Assembly: GCA_016899975.1 (NCBI GenBank)
Contig: JACJJN010000020.1
Location: forward strand, 1 to 61,317
Direction: 5' to 3'
Source of the DNA: Lacrimispora saccharolytica
GTDB taxonomy: Bacteria; Bacillota; Clostridia; Lachnospirales; Lachnospiraceae
Length of the DNA: 61,317 nucleotides
Every line of letters begins with the position of its first letter. The stretch's first letter is position 1. The notes below the pieces were generated by a model. The model was not told where the DNA came from and searched no databases. It saw only the letters and a program-made list of their open reading frames with translations. Both the position numbers and the translations under genes were made by a program. Positions 42,484 through 51,443 of the stretch are shown piece by piece.

Positions 42484-42517
42484 AAGTCCCAATGGCTTTT
42501 GAGGAAGAATGTTTCCA

Positions 42518-42546
42518 TTGTTATTTCCGACAAAATCGTTTATACT
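42518..42546 (+). promoter_or_regulatory. promoter of the M18 aminopeptidase gene
   Basis: TTGTTA (42518-42523), a 17-base spacer and TATACT (42541-42546). A CAATGG / CCATTG inverted repeat (42490-42520) just upstream may end the GH32 transcript. Confidence 0.65.
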
Positions 42547-42582
42547 TGATAGACAGAAAATGTAAGGAGGTACAGCAACATT

Positions 42583-43884
42583 ATGACAGCAAAAGAGAGA
42601 AGCCTGGACTTAATTTCCTTTATAGACAAAAGCCCAAGCCCGTTCCATGCGGTGCAGGAGATTTCCAGAAGACTGGAGCAGGAGGGATTTGTATATCTGC
42701 CGGAGACAGAAGCATTTCCGGTCGTTCGCGGAGGCAAGTATTATACGAAACGCAATGGTTCGTCCATCATAGCTTTCCGGATCCCGCAGGAGCCGAAGGG
42801 TGGGTTCCAGATCCTGGCAAGCCACAGCGATTCCCCATCCTTTAAGATCAAAGGGGAGAATCCGTTTCTGGAAGATGGAAACTATACCCGTCTGAATGTG
42901 GAGCGGTACGGCGGAATGATCATGGCGCCGTGGCTGGACCGCCCGCTGGGAATTGCAGGCCGTGTGATCGTCCGGACAGAGGACGGAGTACGTTCTGAAC
43001 TGGTGGATTCAGAAAGAAATCTGACGATGATCCCAAACATGCCGATCCATCTGAGCCGTAAGATGAATGAAAGCCTCAGCTATGACGCGCAGAAGGATAT
43101 GCTGCCGGTCATCGGCGGACCGGACGCGAAGGAGCATTTCTTTGAGGCGCTCGGATGCAGTGCGGCAAAGGAAGATATCCTGGGAATGGATCTGTTTCTG
43201 TATAATCGTGTTCCGGCAACGTTCTACGGCATGGAGGAAGAGTATGTGGGAAGCGCACGACTGGATGACCTTCAGTGTGCATATGGAACGCTGGAAGGAT
43301 TTCTGGCGGCGGAAGGCGCAGAGAAAATTTCCGTTTACTGTGTGTTTGACAACGAAGAGGTTGGAAGCAGCACGAAACAGGGAGCAGCGTCCACGTTCCT
43401 GGCGGATACGCTGGAGCGGATCTGGAGCGGCCTCGGAGGGGACAGTCTGTCCTTGAAATGTGCGGTTGCGGACAGTTTCCTGGTATCGGCAGACAATGCC
43501 CATGCCCAGCACCCGGCACACCCGGAGAACTATGATCCATCCTGCCGTGTCTATATGAATAAGGGAATCGTCATCAAACAGAGTGCGAATCAGAAATATA
43601 CGACAGATGCCATGTCTGAGGCAGTGACAAAGAAAATCTGCCAGGTGGCAAACGTTCCGTATCAGATTTTCGCCAACCACTCCAATATTCCGGGCGGATC
43701 TACCCTGGGCGGAATTTCCACTTCTCAGGTTTCTGCAGTCAGCGTGGATATCGGACTGGCGCAGCTTGCAATGCATTCTCCTTATGAGACGGCGGGAACG
43801 CTGGACACCGAGTATCTGGTGCAGTTTATCAAAAAATTCTGTGAGACACCGTTACATATGACGGAGGATGGTTTTACCCTGTAG
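42583..43884 (+). CDS. apeB: M18 family aminopeptidase
   Basis: A 433-residue zinc aminopeptidase of the aspartyl aminopeptidase family. Visible marks are the first metal His in LASHSDSPSFKIK, CVFDNEEVGSSTKQGA (catalytic Glu and metal Glu), and the C-terminal metal His in MHSPYETAGT. It opens with FIDKSPSPFHAV, typical of M18. It should remove N-terminal acidic or neutral residues from peptides in the cytoplasm. TAAGGAGG precedes the start by 12 bases. It stands alone. Confidence 0.93.
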   Translation: MTAKERSLDLISFIDKSPSPFHAVQEISRRLEQEGFVYLPETEAFPVVRGGKYYTKRNGSSIIAFRIPQEPKGGFQILASHSDSPSFKIKGENPFLEDGNYTRLNVERYGGMIMAPWLDRPLGIAGRVIVRTEDGVRSELVDSERNLTMIPNMPIHLSRKMNESLSYDAQKDMLPVIGGPDAKEHFFEALGCSAAKEDILGMDLFLYNRVPATFYGMEEEYVGSARLDDLQCAYGTLEGFLAAEGAEKISVYCVFDNEEVGSSTKQGAASTFLADTLERIWSGLGGDSLSLKCAVADSFLVSADNAHAQHPAHPENYDPSCRVYMNKGIVIKQSANQKYTTDAMSEAVTKKICQVANVPYQIFANHSNIPGGSTLGGISTSQVSAVSVDIGLAQLAMHSPYETAGTLDTEYLVQFIKKFCETPLHMTEDGFTL

Positions 43885-43918
43885 GGAAAGAACATCCGAA
43901 GTTCTGTGAAAGAAAAAG

Positions 43919-43962
43919 AAAGGTATCCCTCAAGCCATGGTATGACTTTTGGGATACCTTTT
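43919..43962. terminator. bidirectional terminator between apeB and the XRE gene
   Basis: AAAGGTATCCC / GGGATACCTTTT stem. It touches the stop codon of the convergent XRE gene. Confidence 0.8.
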
Positions 43963-44284
43963 ATACGTCCATGAGGAGTCCTTTCATATAAGCTTTCAGG
44001 ACATTTTTCTTCTCGTGATCCAGGCGGTTGTAAAGCTCAATGACTTCCTGCTGTCCGACGGTCAGCTGCGGACGGTCCGAGTTTTCGGTAAAGAAATCGG
44101 AGAGCGTGATTCCAAATCCGTCACAGAGCTTCTGAAGTGTCGGGATCGTTGGAATATTGGTACGGTTGATCATATTGTTCAGCGTGGAATAGGGGATGTC
44201 CGACTCCTTTGCCAGACGGTAATAACTCCAGTCACGTTCTCTGCACAAATCCTGAATGTGCTGAATAACATCTGTATCTCGCAT
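43961..44284 (-). CDS. XRE-family helix-turn-helix regulator
   Basis: A 107-residue DNA-binding protein. The helix-turn-helix is at residues 8-65 (IQDLCRERDWSYYRLAKESDIPYSTLNNMINR, then PTLQKLCDGFGITLSDFF), followed by a helical C-terminal tail. It resembles stand-alone Cro/CI-type regulators of clostridia. The target is unknown. It lies between apeB and a DUF1292 gene and has its own transcript, with TATAAT on the minus strand at 44324-44329. Confidence 0.87.
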   Translation of the reverse strand: MRDTDVIQHIQDLCRERDWSYYRLAKESDIPYSTLNNMINRTNIPTIPTLQKLCDGFGITLSDFFTENSDRPQLTVGQQEVIELYNRLDHEKKNVLKAYMKGLLMDV

Positions 44285-44400
44285 AGTTCACCTCATCCGT
44301 AGTATGTATTGGTATTTATTTCCATTATACTTTTATATTGGTTTAGAAACAGATGTTAAAAAGAGTAAGCGGAATCAGTCGCAGTTGAGCAATAAAAGGA

Positions 44401-44452
44401 AAAGTGCCTCAGGATCGGAGCGGAAACCCCGGATCCTGGGACACTCTTTTTT
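44401..44452 (-). terminator. terminator of the DUF1292 gene
   Basis: On the minus strand GTGTCCCAGGATC pairs with GATCCTGAGGCAC, followed by TTTTCCTTTTATTG. It sits just after the DUF1292 stop codon. Confidence 0.75.
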
Positions 44453-44482
44453 CTTCTTTGATACCTGACGCTCTGTGCCGGA

Positions 44483-44851
44483 TCAACCTTCTTCTTCGTC
44501 TTCTCCGTCGAACTGCATGCTGTCCAGCATCTCGTCGAATGCATCGGCAGCAATGTGGTATTCTTCGTCTTCTTCAATGTTTGCGAGAGAAGGCTGTCCT
44601 TCTTCGGTTTCAGAGTAGCGGTAGAGATAGACTTCTCCGTCCTGGTTCTCGCCGTTCTCGTCCAGCGGAAGAAGCGCGATATACTCATTTCCGTTGGGTG
44701 CCGGGAAGATTGTTAAAACTGCGCAGACAACTTCTGTATCGTCATCCAGTGTCAATGTAACGGTCGGCTGGCTTACATCGATTCCGCAGTCGCTTCCACA
44801 GGTGGAGCATTCACCGCTGCAGGCAGCGGACTGAGTGAAGTTTTCATCCAT
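44483..44851 (-). CDS. DUF1292 family protein
   Basis: A 122-residue acidic protein. A Cys-rich N-terminus (AACSGECSTCGSDCG) precedes a DUF1292 domain (TVTLTLDDDTEVVCAVLTIF, EYIALLPLDENG, EVYLYRYSE). The domain is a small beta-rich fold of unknown role, usually found beside yrrK-yqgF-yrzB in Firmicutes, but not here. The Cys cluster is a variation and could bind metal. It has its own promoter on the minus strand. Confidence 0.85.
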   Translation of the reverse strand: MDENFTQSAACSGECSTCGSDCGIDVSQPTVTLTLDDDTEVVCAVLTIFPAPNGNEYIALLPLDENGENQDGEVYLYRYSETEEGQPSLANIEEDEEYHIAADAFDEMLDSMQFDGEDEEEG

Positions 44852-44901
44852 AATGATATCCTTCTTTCTTTTGAGATGGCAGGTATTGTACCTGTCATGA
44901 A

Positions 44902-44930
44902 ATTTTATCAGATTATCGAAAAAAAAACAA
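44902..44930 (-). promoter_or_regulatory. promoter of the DUF1292 gene
   Basis: Minus strand TTGTTT (44925-44930), a 17-base spacer and TAAAAT (44902-44907). The leader contains CAGGTA / TACCTG. Confidence 0.55.
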
Positions 44931-44961
44931 TAAATCTTTTTGTATTTGGGTGGATTTTCTA

Positions 44962-44990
44962 TTGACGCGGAAGGATTGCGGTCTTATACT
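44962..44990 (+). promoter_or_regulatory. promoter of ilvE
   Basis: TTGACG (44962-44967), a 17-base spacer and TATACT (44985-44990). The 120-base leader carries a TGTTTCAG / CTGAAACA stem (about 45049-45082); I see no T-box. Confidence 0.75.
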
Positions 44991-45112
44991 GAATACAATG
45001 AAAATTTTAATGAACAGAAGGCGGTTCGGAGAAAGATCAAAGGAGATGTTTCAGGCACTGCCGCAGGGGATGGCTGAAACACAGCAAGCAGGGCTGCCGG
45101 GGAGGAAGTATT

Positions 45113-46177
45113 ATGGAAATCAGATTCGAAAAAACAGAACATCCGATGGAGAAACCGGATCAGAAAAATCTCGGTTTTGGCAAACACTTTACCGATTATA
45201 TGTTCGTGATGGACTGGGATAGAGAGCAGGGATGGCATGACGCCCGTATCGTACCGTATGCACCGATCGCGATGGATCCGGCGACCATGGTTCTGCACTA
45301 TGCACAGGAGACCTTTGAGGGATTGAAAGCATACCGGACTGCAGAAGGAAAGGTTCAGCTGTTTCGCCCGGAGATGAATGCCCGCCGTATGATCAAATCC
45401 AACGAGCGTCTGTGTATGCCGGCGCTTCCGGAGGATATGTTTGTAGAAGCTGTGAAAGAACTGGTACGGGTACAGCAGGATTGGGTACCATCAGAGACGG
45501 ACACCTCCCTTTATATCCGTCCATTTATGTTTGCAACGGAGTCAAGCCTTGGCGTACATATGGCAAAATCCTATAAGTTTGTGATCATCACTTCGCCGGT
45601 AGGCGCATACTATCCGGAAGGCATCGATCCTGTGAAGATTCTGGTGGAGGATGAATATGTCCGCGCTGTACAGGGCGGAACCGGTTTCACCAAATGCGGC
45701 GGAAACTACGCTAGCTCCATCGCAGGCCAGGTAAAGGCAGAGAAGATGGGATGCACACAGGTACTGTGGCTGGACGGTGTACATCGTAAATATGTAGAAG
45801 AAGTGGGAACCATGAATATCATGTTCAAGATTGCCGGAGAGATTTATACCGCTCCGCTGGAAGGAACCGTGCTTCCGGGCGTTACCCGTGATTCCCTGAT
45901 CCATATCCTGAGGGACTGGGGCTACAAGGTAAATGAGACCCATCTTTCCATCGACGATCTGATGAAAGCCGGACATGACGGAACGCTGGAGGAGGCGTTC
46001 GGAACAGGAACGGCTGCAGTCGTATCTCCGGTAGGCGAACTGGTTTACAAGGACGATAAGGTGACGGTCAACGATTTCAAGATCGGTGAACTGACCCAGA
46101 AGCTTTACGATACGCTGACCGGAATCCAGTGGGGACGTATCGAAGATAAGTACGGCTGGATCGTACCGGTAGAATAA
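45113..46177 (+). CDS. ilvE: branched-chain amino acid aminotransferase
   Basis: A 354-residue fold-type IV PLP aminotransferase. It swaps amino groups between glutamate and the 2-oxo acids of Leu, Ile and Val. Marks are LHYAQETFEGLKAYR, the PLP Lys in GGTGFTKCGGNYASS, EVGTMNIMF and LPGVTRDS, with FGTGTAAVVSPVG near the end. Its length and the ending GRIEDKYGWIVPV match the long IlvE subgroup. GGGGAGGAAG lies 7 bases before the ATG. It is a single-gene unit. Confidence 0.96.
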   Translation: MEIRFEKTEHPMEKPDQKNLGFGKHFTDYMFVMDWDREQGWHDARIVPYAPIAMDPATMVLHYAQETFEGLKAYRTAEGKVQLFRPEMNARRMIKSNERLCMPALPEDMFVEAVKELVRVQQDWVPSETDTSLYIRPFMFATESSLGVHMAKSYKFVIITSPVGAYYPEGIDPVKILVEDEYVRAVQGGTGFTKCGGNYASSIAGQVKAEKMGCTQVLWLDGVHRKYVEEVGTMNIMFKIAGEIYTAPLEGTVLPGVTRDSLIHILRDWGYKVNETHLSIDDLMKAGHDGTLEEAFGTGTAAVVSPVGELVYKDDKVTVNDFKIGELTQKLYDTLTGIQWGRIEDKYGWIVPVE

Positions 46178-46247
46178 AGCAGAATAAATAAGGAAGAAGA
46201 TAAGGGCTGCTGTCTGTACAATGAACCGCAGCAATTATGTTCGTTTG

Positions 46248-46322
46248 ATACTCCCGATCCTTCGGCGATGTCATAAGGGAAGGAAACTTCTCTTTGCACA
46301 GTAGTCTGCGGACCGGGAGTAT
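46248..46322 (+). other. structured element (large stem-loop) downstream of ilvE
   Basis: A perfect outer stem ATACTCCCG / CGGGAGTAT encloses about 57 bases, in which AAGGGAAG and CTTCTCTTT form a second hairpin with a GAAA loop. A U-rich stretch (TTTCATTTGTTTTC) follows. It may be a large-loop terminator for ilvE or a leader element for the decarboxylase gene 87 bases downstream. Confidence 0.4.
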
Positions 46323-46348
46323 TTCATTTGTTTTCATACGGGCTGCGC

Positions 46349-46379
46349 AGCAAATGCGCAGATCTGGTAGAATTGTTAC
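46349..46379. repeat. dispersed repeat, family 2
   Basis: CAAATGCGCAGATCTGG followed by AGAATTGTTAC, closely matching the 28522 copy. It lies 30 bases ahead of the decarboxylase start. Confidence 0.6.
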
Positions 46380-46408
46380 TTATATTTTAAAGAGAGGAAA
46401 TATCTTTT

Positions 46409-47977
46409 ATGGATCAGAAACACATGCCGCTTTTGGAGGCATTGGAAAAATTCAGAGACGAATCGCCGGCGTATTTCCGGATTCCGGCGCACCGCTTTTT
46501 AAAAGGCCTGAATCCGGCATTGACGGGAAATAATCTGGCGGCGCTGGATCTGTCAGAGGCGGAAGGGCTGGACGACCTCCATCAGGCGGAGGGGCCGATC
46601 CGGGAGGCGCAGGATCTGGCGGCAGAACTGTTTCACGCAAGACATACCTTCTTTCTGGTCAACGGAACCACCTGCGGCAATGAGGCGATGGTGCTGTCCA
46701 CCGTGCAGGAAGGGGACAAGATCATTGTTCCGAGGAATGTTCACAAATCTGTGCTGATGGGACTGATCATGAGCGGCGCAACGCCGGTCTATGTGATGCC
46801 GGAATATCTGGAAGAATGGAATCTTTGGGGGAGTGTTGCCCCGGAAACCATTGAGGAAGCGTTTCGAAGAGAACCGGAGAGCCGTGCCGTCCTGCTGGTC
46901 AGCCCGACGTATTACGGGATTGCCAGTGATCTGGAAAGAATCGCGGAAATCTGCCACAGCCACGGCGCGGTGCTCCTTGTGGATGAAGCTCATGGTTCCC
47001 ATGTGTATTTCTCGGAGCAGCTGCCCAAAGGTGCGCTTGCATGCGGAGTGGACGCAGTGGCACAGAGTTTCCATAAGACGGCAGGGTCCTTTACACAGAG
47101 TTCCCTCCTCCACCTGGGTTCTGACCGGATTGACCGGCAGAGGGTGGCGGAAAATCTCCATCTGGTACAGAGTACGTCCCCGTCCTACCTTTTGATGGCG
47201 TCTCTCGATGCAGCCAGAAGAGAACTTGCTGTAAACGGACGGGAGATGATGGAGAAAGCCTGCCGTCTGGCGCTGTATGCACAGGAGGAACTGAAAAAAA
47301 TACCGGGCGTGCGTGTGCTGGACGGAACCGGAACCGGCACGCCGGCGATGTTTGACAAAGATATGACCCGTCTGGTCTTTTCTGCCATTGATCTGGGGAT
47401 TACCGGCTACCGGCTGGGGGAACTGCTTTATGAACGTTTCCGGGTCAGCCCTGAACTGACCGATGAGGAAAACGTGGTGGCGGTCATCACCTTTGCCAAC
47501 GAACCGGAGGATATCGAAAGGCTGATCCGGGCAGTGAAGGTGCTGGCACAGGATGCCGCAGAAGAGCAAAAAGAAAAGGCCGTGGAGCATCCGAAAACGA
47601 GGCGGCAGAAAAATCCGGAGGAACGGCAGACAGGAGAGGAAGAATGGAGTCTCTGTCCTGTCAGCGGAAAGGAGTTTCAGGTTTTCGCGCTTCCGGAACA
47701 GGCACGGACGCCGAGGGAGGCATATTTTGATCAAAACTGGGAAACCCTGCCGTTGGAAGAAACTGCCGGACGCATCATCAAGGAGATGATCGTCCCCTAT
47801 CCGCCTGGAATCCCCCTGCTCTGTCCGGGAGAAGTGATCACGAAAGAGCATATCCGTGCCGTCCGCCGGTATCAGGCTGCCCGCTGCGAGTTCCACGGAA
47901 CCGCAGACCGAACGGCGGAGCACCTGCGTGTTTTTGCGGTAAGTCAAATGCCCAGCAGCAAGCTGCAAGGCATTTGA
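46409..47977 (+). CDS. Orn/Lys/Arg decarboxylase family protein
   Basis: A 522-residue PLP-dependent decarboxylase (group III aspartate-aminotransferase fold). Marks are the N-terminal [31 protein letters not shown] and the PLP Lys in [16 protein letters not shown]. The C-terminal domain (about 410-510) ends in [13 protein letters not shown]. It should make a polyamine precursor (putrescine, cadaverine or agmatine); the exact substrate is unclear. It lacks the N-terminal wing domain of the E. coli enzymes, as usual in Firmicutes. The last 11 residues ([11 protein letters not shown]) and the stop codon are encoded by a dispersed repeat. Confidence 0.88.
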   Translation: MDQKHMPLLEALEKFRDESPAYFRIPAHRFLKGLNPALTGNNLAALDLSEAEGLDDLHQAEGPIREAQDLAAELFHARHTFFLVNGTTCGNEAMVLSTVQEGDKIIVPRNVHKSVLMGLIMSGATPVYVMPEYLEEWNLWGSVAPETIEEAFRREPESRAVLLVSPTYYGIASDLERIAEICHSHGAVLLVDEAHGSHVYFSEQLPKGALACGVDAVAQSFHKTAGSFTQSSLLHLGSDRIDRQRVAENLHLVQSTSPSYLLMASLDAARRELAVNGREMMEKACRLALYAQEELKKIPGVRVLDGTGTGTPAMFDKDMTRLVFSAIDLGITGYRLGELLYERFRVSPELTDEENVVAVITFANEPEDIERLIRAVKVLAQDAAEEQKEKAVEHPKTRRQKNPEERQTGEEEWSLCPVSGKEFQVFALPEQARTPREAYFDQNWETLPLEETAGRIIKEMIVPYPPGIPLLCPGEVITKEHIRAVRRYQAARCEFHGTADRTAEHLRVFAVSQMPSSKLQGI

Positions 47978-48040
47978 CTCTTGCAGCAGTCGCCAAATGG
48001 ACATGCGAGCATGTCCGCTTGGCTCGTTGCTCGTGGAAAT
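47942..48040 (+). repeat. dispersed palindromic repeat, family 1, copy 2
   Basis: TCAAATGCC / GGCATTTGA forms the first hairpin and GGACATGC-GA-GCATGTCC the core of the second. It matches the copy at 7.9 kb through GCTTGGCTCGTTGCTCG. Its first half lies inside the decarboxylase reading frame. Confidence 0.75.
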
Positions 48041-48068
48041 AGAGGTTTTCATCCCTGATTTTCTATGT

Positions 48069-48074
48069 TATAAT
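48069..48074 (+). promoter_or_regulatory. -10 element of the exonuclease III gene
   Basis: A consensus TATAAT with TTTTCA (48046-48051) at 17 bases as a weak -35. It lies just downstream of the family 1 repeat. Confidence 0.55.
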
Positions 48075-48131
48075 AAAATTGTATTATTGTCTGAAAAATC
48101 AGACGAAGTATGTTTACAACAGGAGGAGCAG

Positions 48132-48887
48132 ATGAAACTGATTTCGTGGAACGTAAATGGCCTTCGGGCATGCGTGACAAAAGGCTTTCTGGACTATTTT
48201 AAGGAAGCCGATGCGGATATTTTTTGTATACAGGAAACAAAACTGCAGGAAGGACAGATCGATTTGGATCTGCCGGGCTATTATCAATATTGGAATTATG
48301 CGGAAAAGAAAGGATATTCCGGAACTGCGGTCTTTACGAAGAGAGAACCGCTGTCCGTTTCTTACGGACTCGGGATTCCGGAGCACGACAAGGAGGGACG
48401 CGTGATCACTCTGGAATTCCCGGAATTCTATCTGGTTACAGTGTACACGCCAAATTCCCAGAACGAACTGGCGCGTTTACCTTACCGGATGGAATGGGAG
48501 GATGCTTTTCTTTCTTATCTGAAAAAACTGGAAACAAGGAAACCGGTTATTTTTTGTGGAGACTTGAATGTGGCGCACCGTGAGATAGATCTGAAAAATC
48601 CGAAGACCAACCGGAAGAACGCAGGATTTACCGACGAGGAGCGCGGGAAATTTACCGTACTTCTGGAGAATGGATTTATTGATACCTTCCGGTATTTCTA
48701 TCCGGATCAGGAACAGATTTATTCCTGGTGGTCTTACCGTTTTTCAGCAAGAGCAAAAAATGCGGGGTGGCGGATCGACTATTTCTGTGTATCGGAAACC
48801 CTGAAGGATCAGCTGGAAGATGCGAAAATACATACGGAGGTACTCGGTTCTGATCATTGTCCGGTGGAACTGGATCTGAAAGCCTGA
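48132..48887 (+). CDS. exoA: exodeoxyribonuclease III (AP endonuclease family 1)
   Basis: A 251-residue DNA repair nuclease that cuts at abasic sites. Family residues are in [17 protein letters not shown] (metal Glu), [21 protein letters not shown] (Asp and Asn), and GSDHCPVEL (catalytic Asp-His). The length fits the ExoA type. The ATG at 48132 follows AGGAGGAG; the open frame continues upstream into the repeat at 48.0 kb but is not coding there. It is a single-gene unit. Confidence 0.95.
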   Translation: MKLISWNVNGLRACVTKGFLDYFKEADADIFCIQETKLQEGQIDLDLPGYYQYWNYAEKKGYSGTAVFTKREPLSVSYGLGIPEHDKEGRVITLEFPEFYLVTVYTPNSQNELARLPYRMEWEDAFLSYLKKLETRKPVIFCGDLNVAHREIDLKNPKTNRKNAGFTDEERGKFTVLLENGFIDTFRYFYPDQEQIYSWWSYRFSARAKNAGWRIDYFCVSETLKDQLEDAKIHTEVLGSDHCPVELDLKA

Positions 48888-48998
48888 CAGAGAAGACACA
48901 CGCAGAAGCGTATTTGAAAATGGCAGGAATGAATTTTTAAATACGTCTCAGTACTGCAGGAAACAGAGCGAGTGAAAGAGAAAGGCAGGTACAAAAGG

Positions 48999-50870
48999 AT
49001 GAATGCAGGAATTCGAAAACTCCATGTGCAGCCGGGAAATCCGGCGTTGTGGGGAGCTGTTCAGACACCGGAGGGCTTTAACTTTACTGTGGCAGTTCCA
49101 GAAGGAAAGGAAGCAAGTCTTTTATTGTATAAAAAAAGACGTAAGGAAGTCTGGGCGGAAATCCCGCTGAAGGAAGAGGAAAGAGTCGGAAATGTCAGCA
49201 GTATCCTGGTGAAAGGGCTTGATGACGGAGCGTTTGCATATAATTACCGGATCGATGGAACCGTGACCCAGGATATCTATACCAGAGAATTATACGGCAG
49301 GGGGAAATTTGGCCAGGAAATGCCGGAGAATCCGGACAGTATCGCGTCGCTGATACCGGAAAGGCCTGTGATGAAAACCCATCCGCTGAAGCTGCCTTAT
49401 GAGGAGATGATCCTGTATAAGACACATGTGCGCGGATTTACCAAAGATTCCGGATCCAAGGTTCAGGCGCGGGGAACGTTTCAGGGAATTCGTGAAAAAA
49501 TTTCTTATTTAAAGGAGCTGGGGATCAACGCGCTGGAACTGATGCCCGTTTATGAATTCTTTGAAGTGCAGGAAGAGCAGCCGCGCTGGATGCCGGCAGA
49601 GGACGAACTGGTCAGCCCCGCGGAAACGCCGGCAAGGATCAACTATTGGGGCTACGCCACCAGAGCGCTGTATTTTTCACCAAAAGCGTCTTTTTCTGCC
49701 ACCGGACATCCGGTGCAGGAGTTCGCGGAACTGGTGGACGCGCTGCATGAAGCGGGGATCGAATGTATTCTGGAGTTTTATTTCGGACCGGAATTGTCGA
49801 TGAATTTTATTCTGGGCGTGCTTCATTACTGGCAGCTGACGTTCCATGTGGACGGCTTTCATCTGATCGGAGAGGGAGCGAAGGTTGTGGAATCATCCAG
49901 AGATGAACTGCTGAAGAAAACGAAGCTGATCTTTCTCGGCTTTGATCCTTCTCGCGTTTACGGGGAAGGCAATGCCCCGGCGTTCCGGAACCTTGGCGAG
50001 CATAATCAGGGGTATCAGGAGACGATGCGCCGTTATCTGAAAGGGGATGAGGGATGCGTCAGCGGATTTACCTATTACCTGCGAAGAAACCCTGCCACCC
50101 ATGGGGTGATTAATTATTTTGCCGATCATGATGGATTTACCATGGCGGATATGGTTTCCTATGAGCGGAAGCATAATATGTCCAATGGCGATGACAATAC
50201 CGATGGAACCAGCAGCAACTACAGCTGGAACTGCGGGGCGGAAGGTGTGACCAGAAAGAAAGCGGTGCACCATCTCCGGATGCAGCAGCTGAAAAATGCG
50301 TTTCTGATGCTTCTGACCAGCCAGGGAACGCCGATGATTTACGGCGGCGATGAATTTCTGAATAGCCAAAAAGGAAACAATAATGCCTGGTGTCAGGACA
50401 ATCGTACCGGATGGGTCAACTGGAACAATGGAAATGAGGGCAGAGAGCTTCTGGAATTTGTAAAACAGCTGATCCGGTTCCGAAAGGAACATCCGGTTCT
50501 GCACACGCCGAAGGAGATGCGGCTGATGGATTATCAGGGCGCCGGCTGTCCGGATCTTTCCTACCACAGTCAGAGGGCATGGTTCTCACAGATGGAGAAT
50601 ACCTGCAGGTTTATCGGTGTGATGTACTGCGGCGACTATGCGGTGAAAGAAAGCGGGGAACCGGACGACTATCTGTACCTTGGGTTCAATATGCACTGGA
50701 ATCCTCATGAACTGGCGCTTCCGTCCCTGCCGAAGGAACATGTATGGTACCGGGCGGTGGACACCAGCCGGGAGGAATGTTTCGCAGAAGAGCGTGCGGA
50801 AATCGTGGAAGGAAAGAGTATTACCGTTCCGCCGCGCTCCATTGTAATTTTGATTGGAAGGCAGGCGTAA
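48999..50870 (+). CDS. GH13 family protein (glycogen debranching/pullulanase-like) lacking catalytic acids
   Basis: A 623-residue protein. An N-terminal CBM48-like domain (about 15-110; WGAVQTPEGFNFTVAVPEG) precedes a GH13 barrel (LPYEEMILYKTHVRGFTK, INALELMPVYEF) and a C-terminal beta domain. The barrel matches GlgX/isoamylase-type enzymes, but the nucleophile region reads HVDGFHLIGE where active enzymes have HVDGFRFD, so Ile (about residue 290) replaces Asp. The acid/base region reads KLIFLGFD where KLIAEAWD is usual, so Leu (about 313) replaces Glu. The third Asp (FADHDGF) is kept. It is therefore probably inactive and may bind glucans or regulate. An in-frame GTG at 48972 is an alternative start. 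Confidence 0.82.
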   Translation: MNAGIRKLHVQPGNPALWGAVQTPEGFNFTVAVPEGKEASLLLYKKRRKEVWAEIPLKEEERVGNVSSILVKGLDDGAFAYNYRIDGTVTQDIYTRELYGRGKFGQEMPENPDSIASLIPERPVMKTHPLKLPYEEMILYKTHVRGFTKDSGSKVQARGTFQGIREKISYLKELGINALELMPVYEFFEVQEEQPRWMPAEDELVSPAETPARINYWGYATRALYFSPKASFSATGHPVQEFAELVDALHEAGIECILEFYFGPELSMNFILGVLHYWQLTFHVDGFHLIGEGAKVVESSRDELLKKTKLIFLGFDPSRVYGEGNAPAFRNLGEHNQGYQETMRRYLKGDEGCVSGFTYYLRRNPATHGVINYFADHDGFTMADMVSYERKHNMSNGDDNTDGTSSNYSWNCGAEGVTRKKAVHHLRMQQLKNAFLMLLTSQGTPMIYGGDEFLNSQKGNNNAWCQDNRTGWVNWNNGNEGRELLEFVKQLIRFRKEHPVLHTPKEMRLMDYQGAGCPDLSYHSQRAWFSQMENTCRFIGVMYCGDYAVKESGEPDDYLYLGFNMHWNPHELALPSLPKEHVWYRAVDTSREECFAEERAEIVEGKSITVPPRSIVILIGRQA

Positions 50871-50876
50871 AGAAAG

Positions 50877-51416
50877 ATGCATCCGTGGAAACATTTTCGG
50901 ACAATCACGAAACATAAGCTGCTGGTCATGCGTTACTGTTTTCGTATCGGTCTTTACAAACAGGGGCTGCTGCATGACCTGTCCAAATATTCCCCAACAG
51001 AATTTCTGGTAGGGGCAAAGTATTATCAGGGAAACCGCAGCCCAAACAATGCGGAGCGGGAAGCCACGGGAATCTCCACTTCCTGGCTCCACCACAAAGG
51101 CAGGAACAGGCACCATTTCGAGTACTGGGTGGATTACGGCGTGAACTGTAAGACGGTGATCGAAGGTGTGCCGATGCCGAGAAAGTATGTGGCGGAAATG
51201 ATCATGGACCGGATCAGCGCGTCCAGAGTGTATCTGGGCGACCGCTATACCGACCGTGCTCCCTACGAATATTATATGAAAGGTAAGGACCATCTGTGGT
51301 TTGTGCATGAGCGCACCAAACGGCAGCTGGAATTTCTGCTCCATATGCTGGCAGTGAAAGGAGAAAAGAAAACACTTGCCTATATTCGATACAGATTTTT
51401 GCGTGAGGGGAAGTAA
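50877..51416 (+). CDS. DUF5662 family protein
   Basis: A 179-residue protein. Conserved histidines occur in LLHDLSKYSPTEF and SWLHHKGRNRHHFEYWVDY, a pattern reminiscent of an HD-type metal site. It matches the DUF5662 family known from Firmicutes and phages, with no known function. It starts 6 bases after the GH13 gene, behind GCGTAAAGAAAG, and is followed 27 bases later by the LTA-synthase-like gene, so the three may form an operon. Confidence 0.75.
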   Translation: MHPWKHFRTITKHKLLVMRYCFRIGLYKQGLLHDLSKYSPTEFLVGAKYYQGNRSPNNAEREATGISTSWLHHKGRNRHHFEYWVDYGVNCKTVIEGVPMPRKYVAEMIMDRISASRVYLGDRYTDRAPYEYYMKGKDHLWFVHERTKRQLEFLLHMLAVKGEKKTLAYIRYRFLREGK

Positions 51417-51443
51417 TAAAAGGAAAAAGCGGGGAATGGCTGC

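Noticed and set aside
44991-45112. Possible T-box leader for ilvE
   Set aside because: I looked for the T-box sequence and a specifier hairpin and saw neither; only one TTTCAG/CTGAAA stem is present.
47997-48131. N-terminal extension of exonuclease III into the dispersed repeat
   Set aside because: The ATG at 48132 has AGGAGGAG and gives the normal ExoA start; the promoter lies inside the would-be extension.
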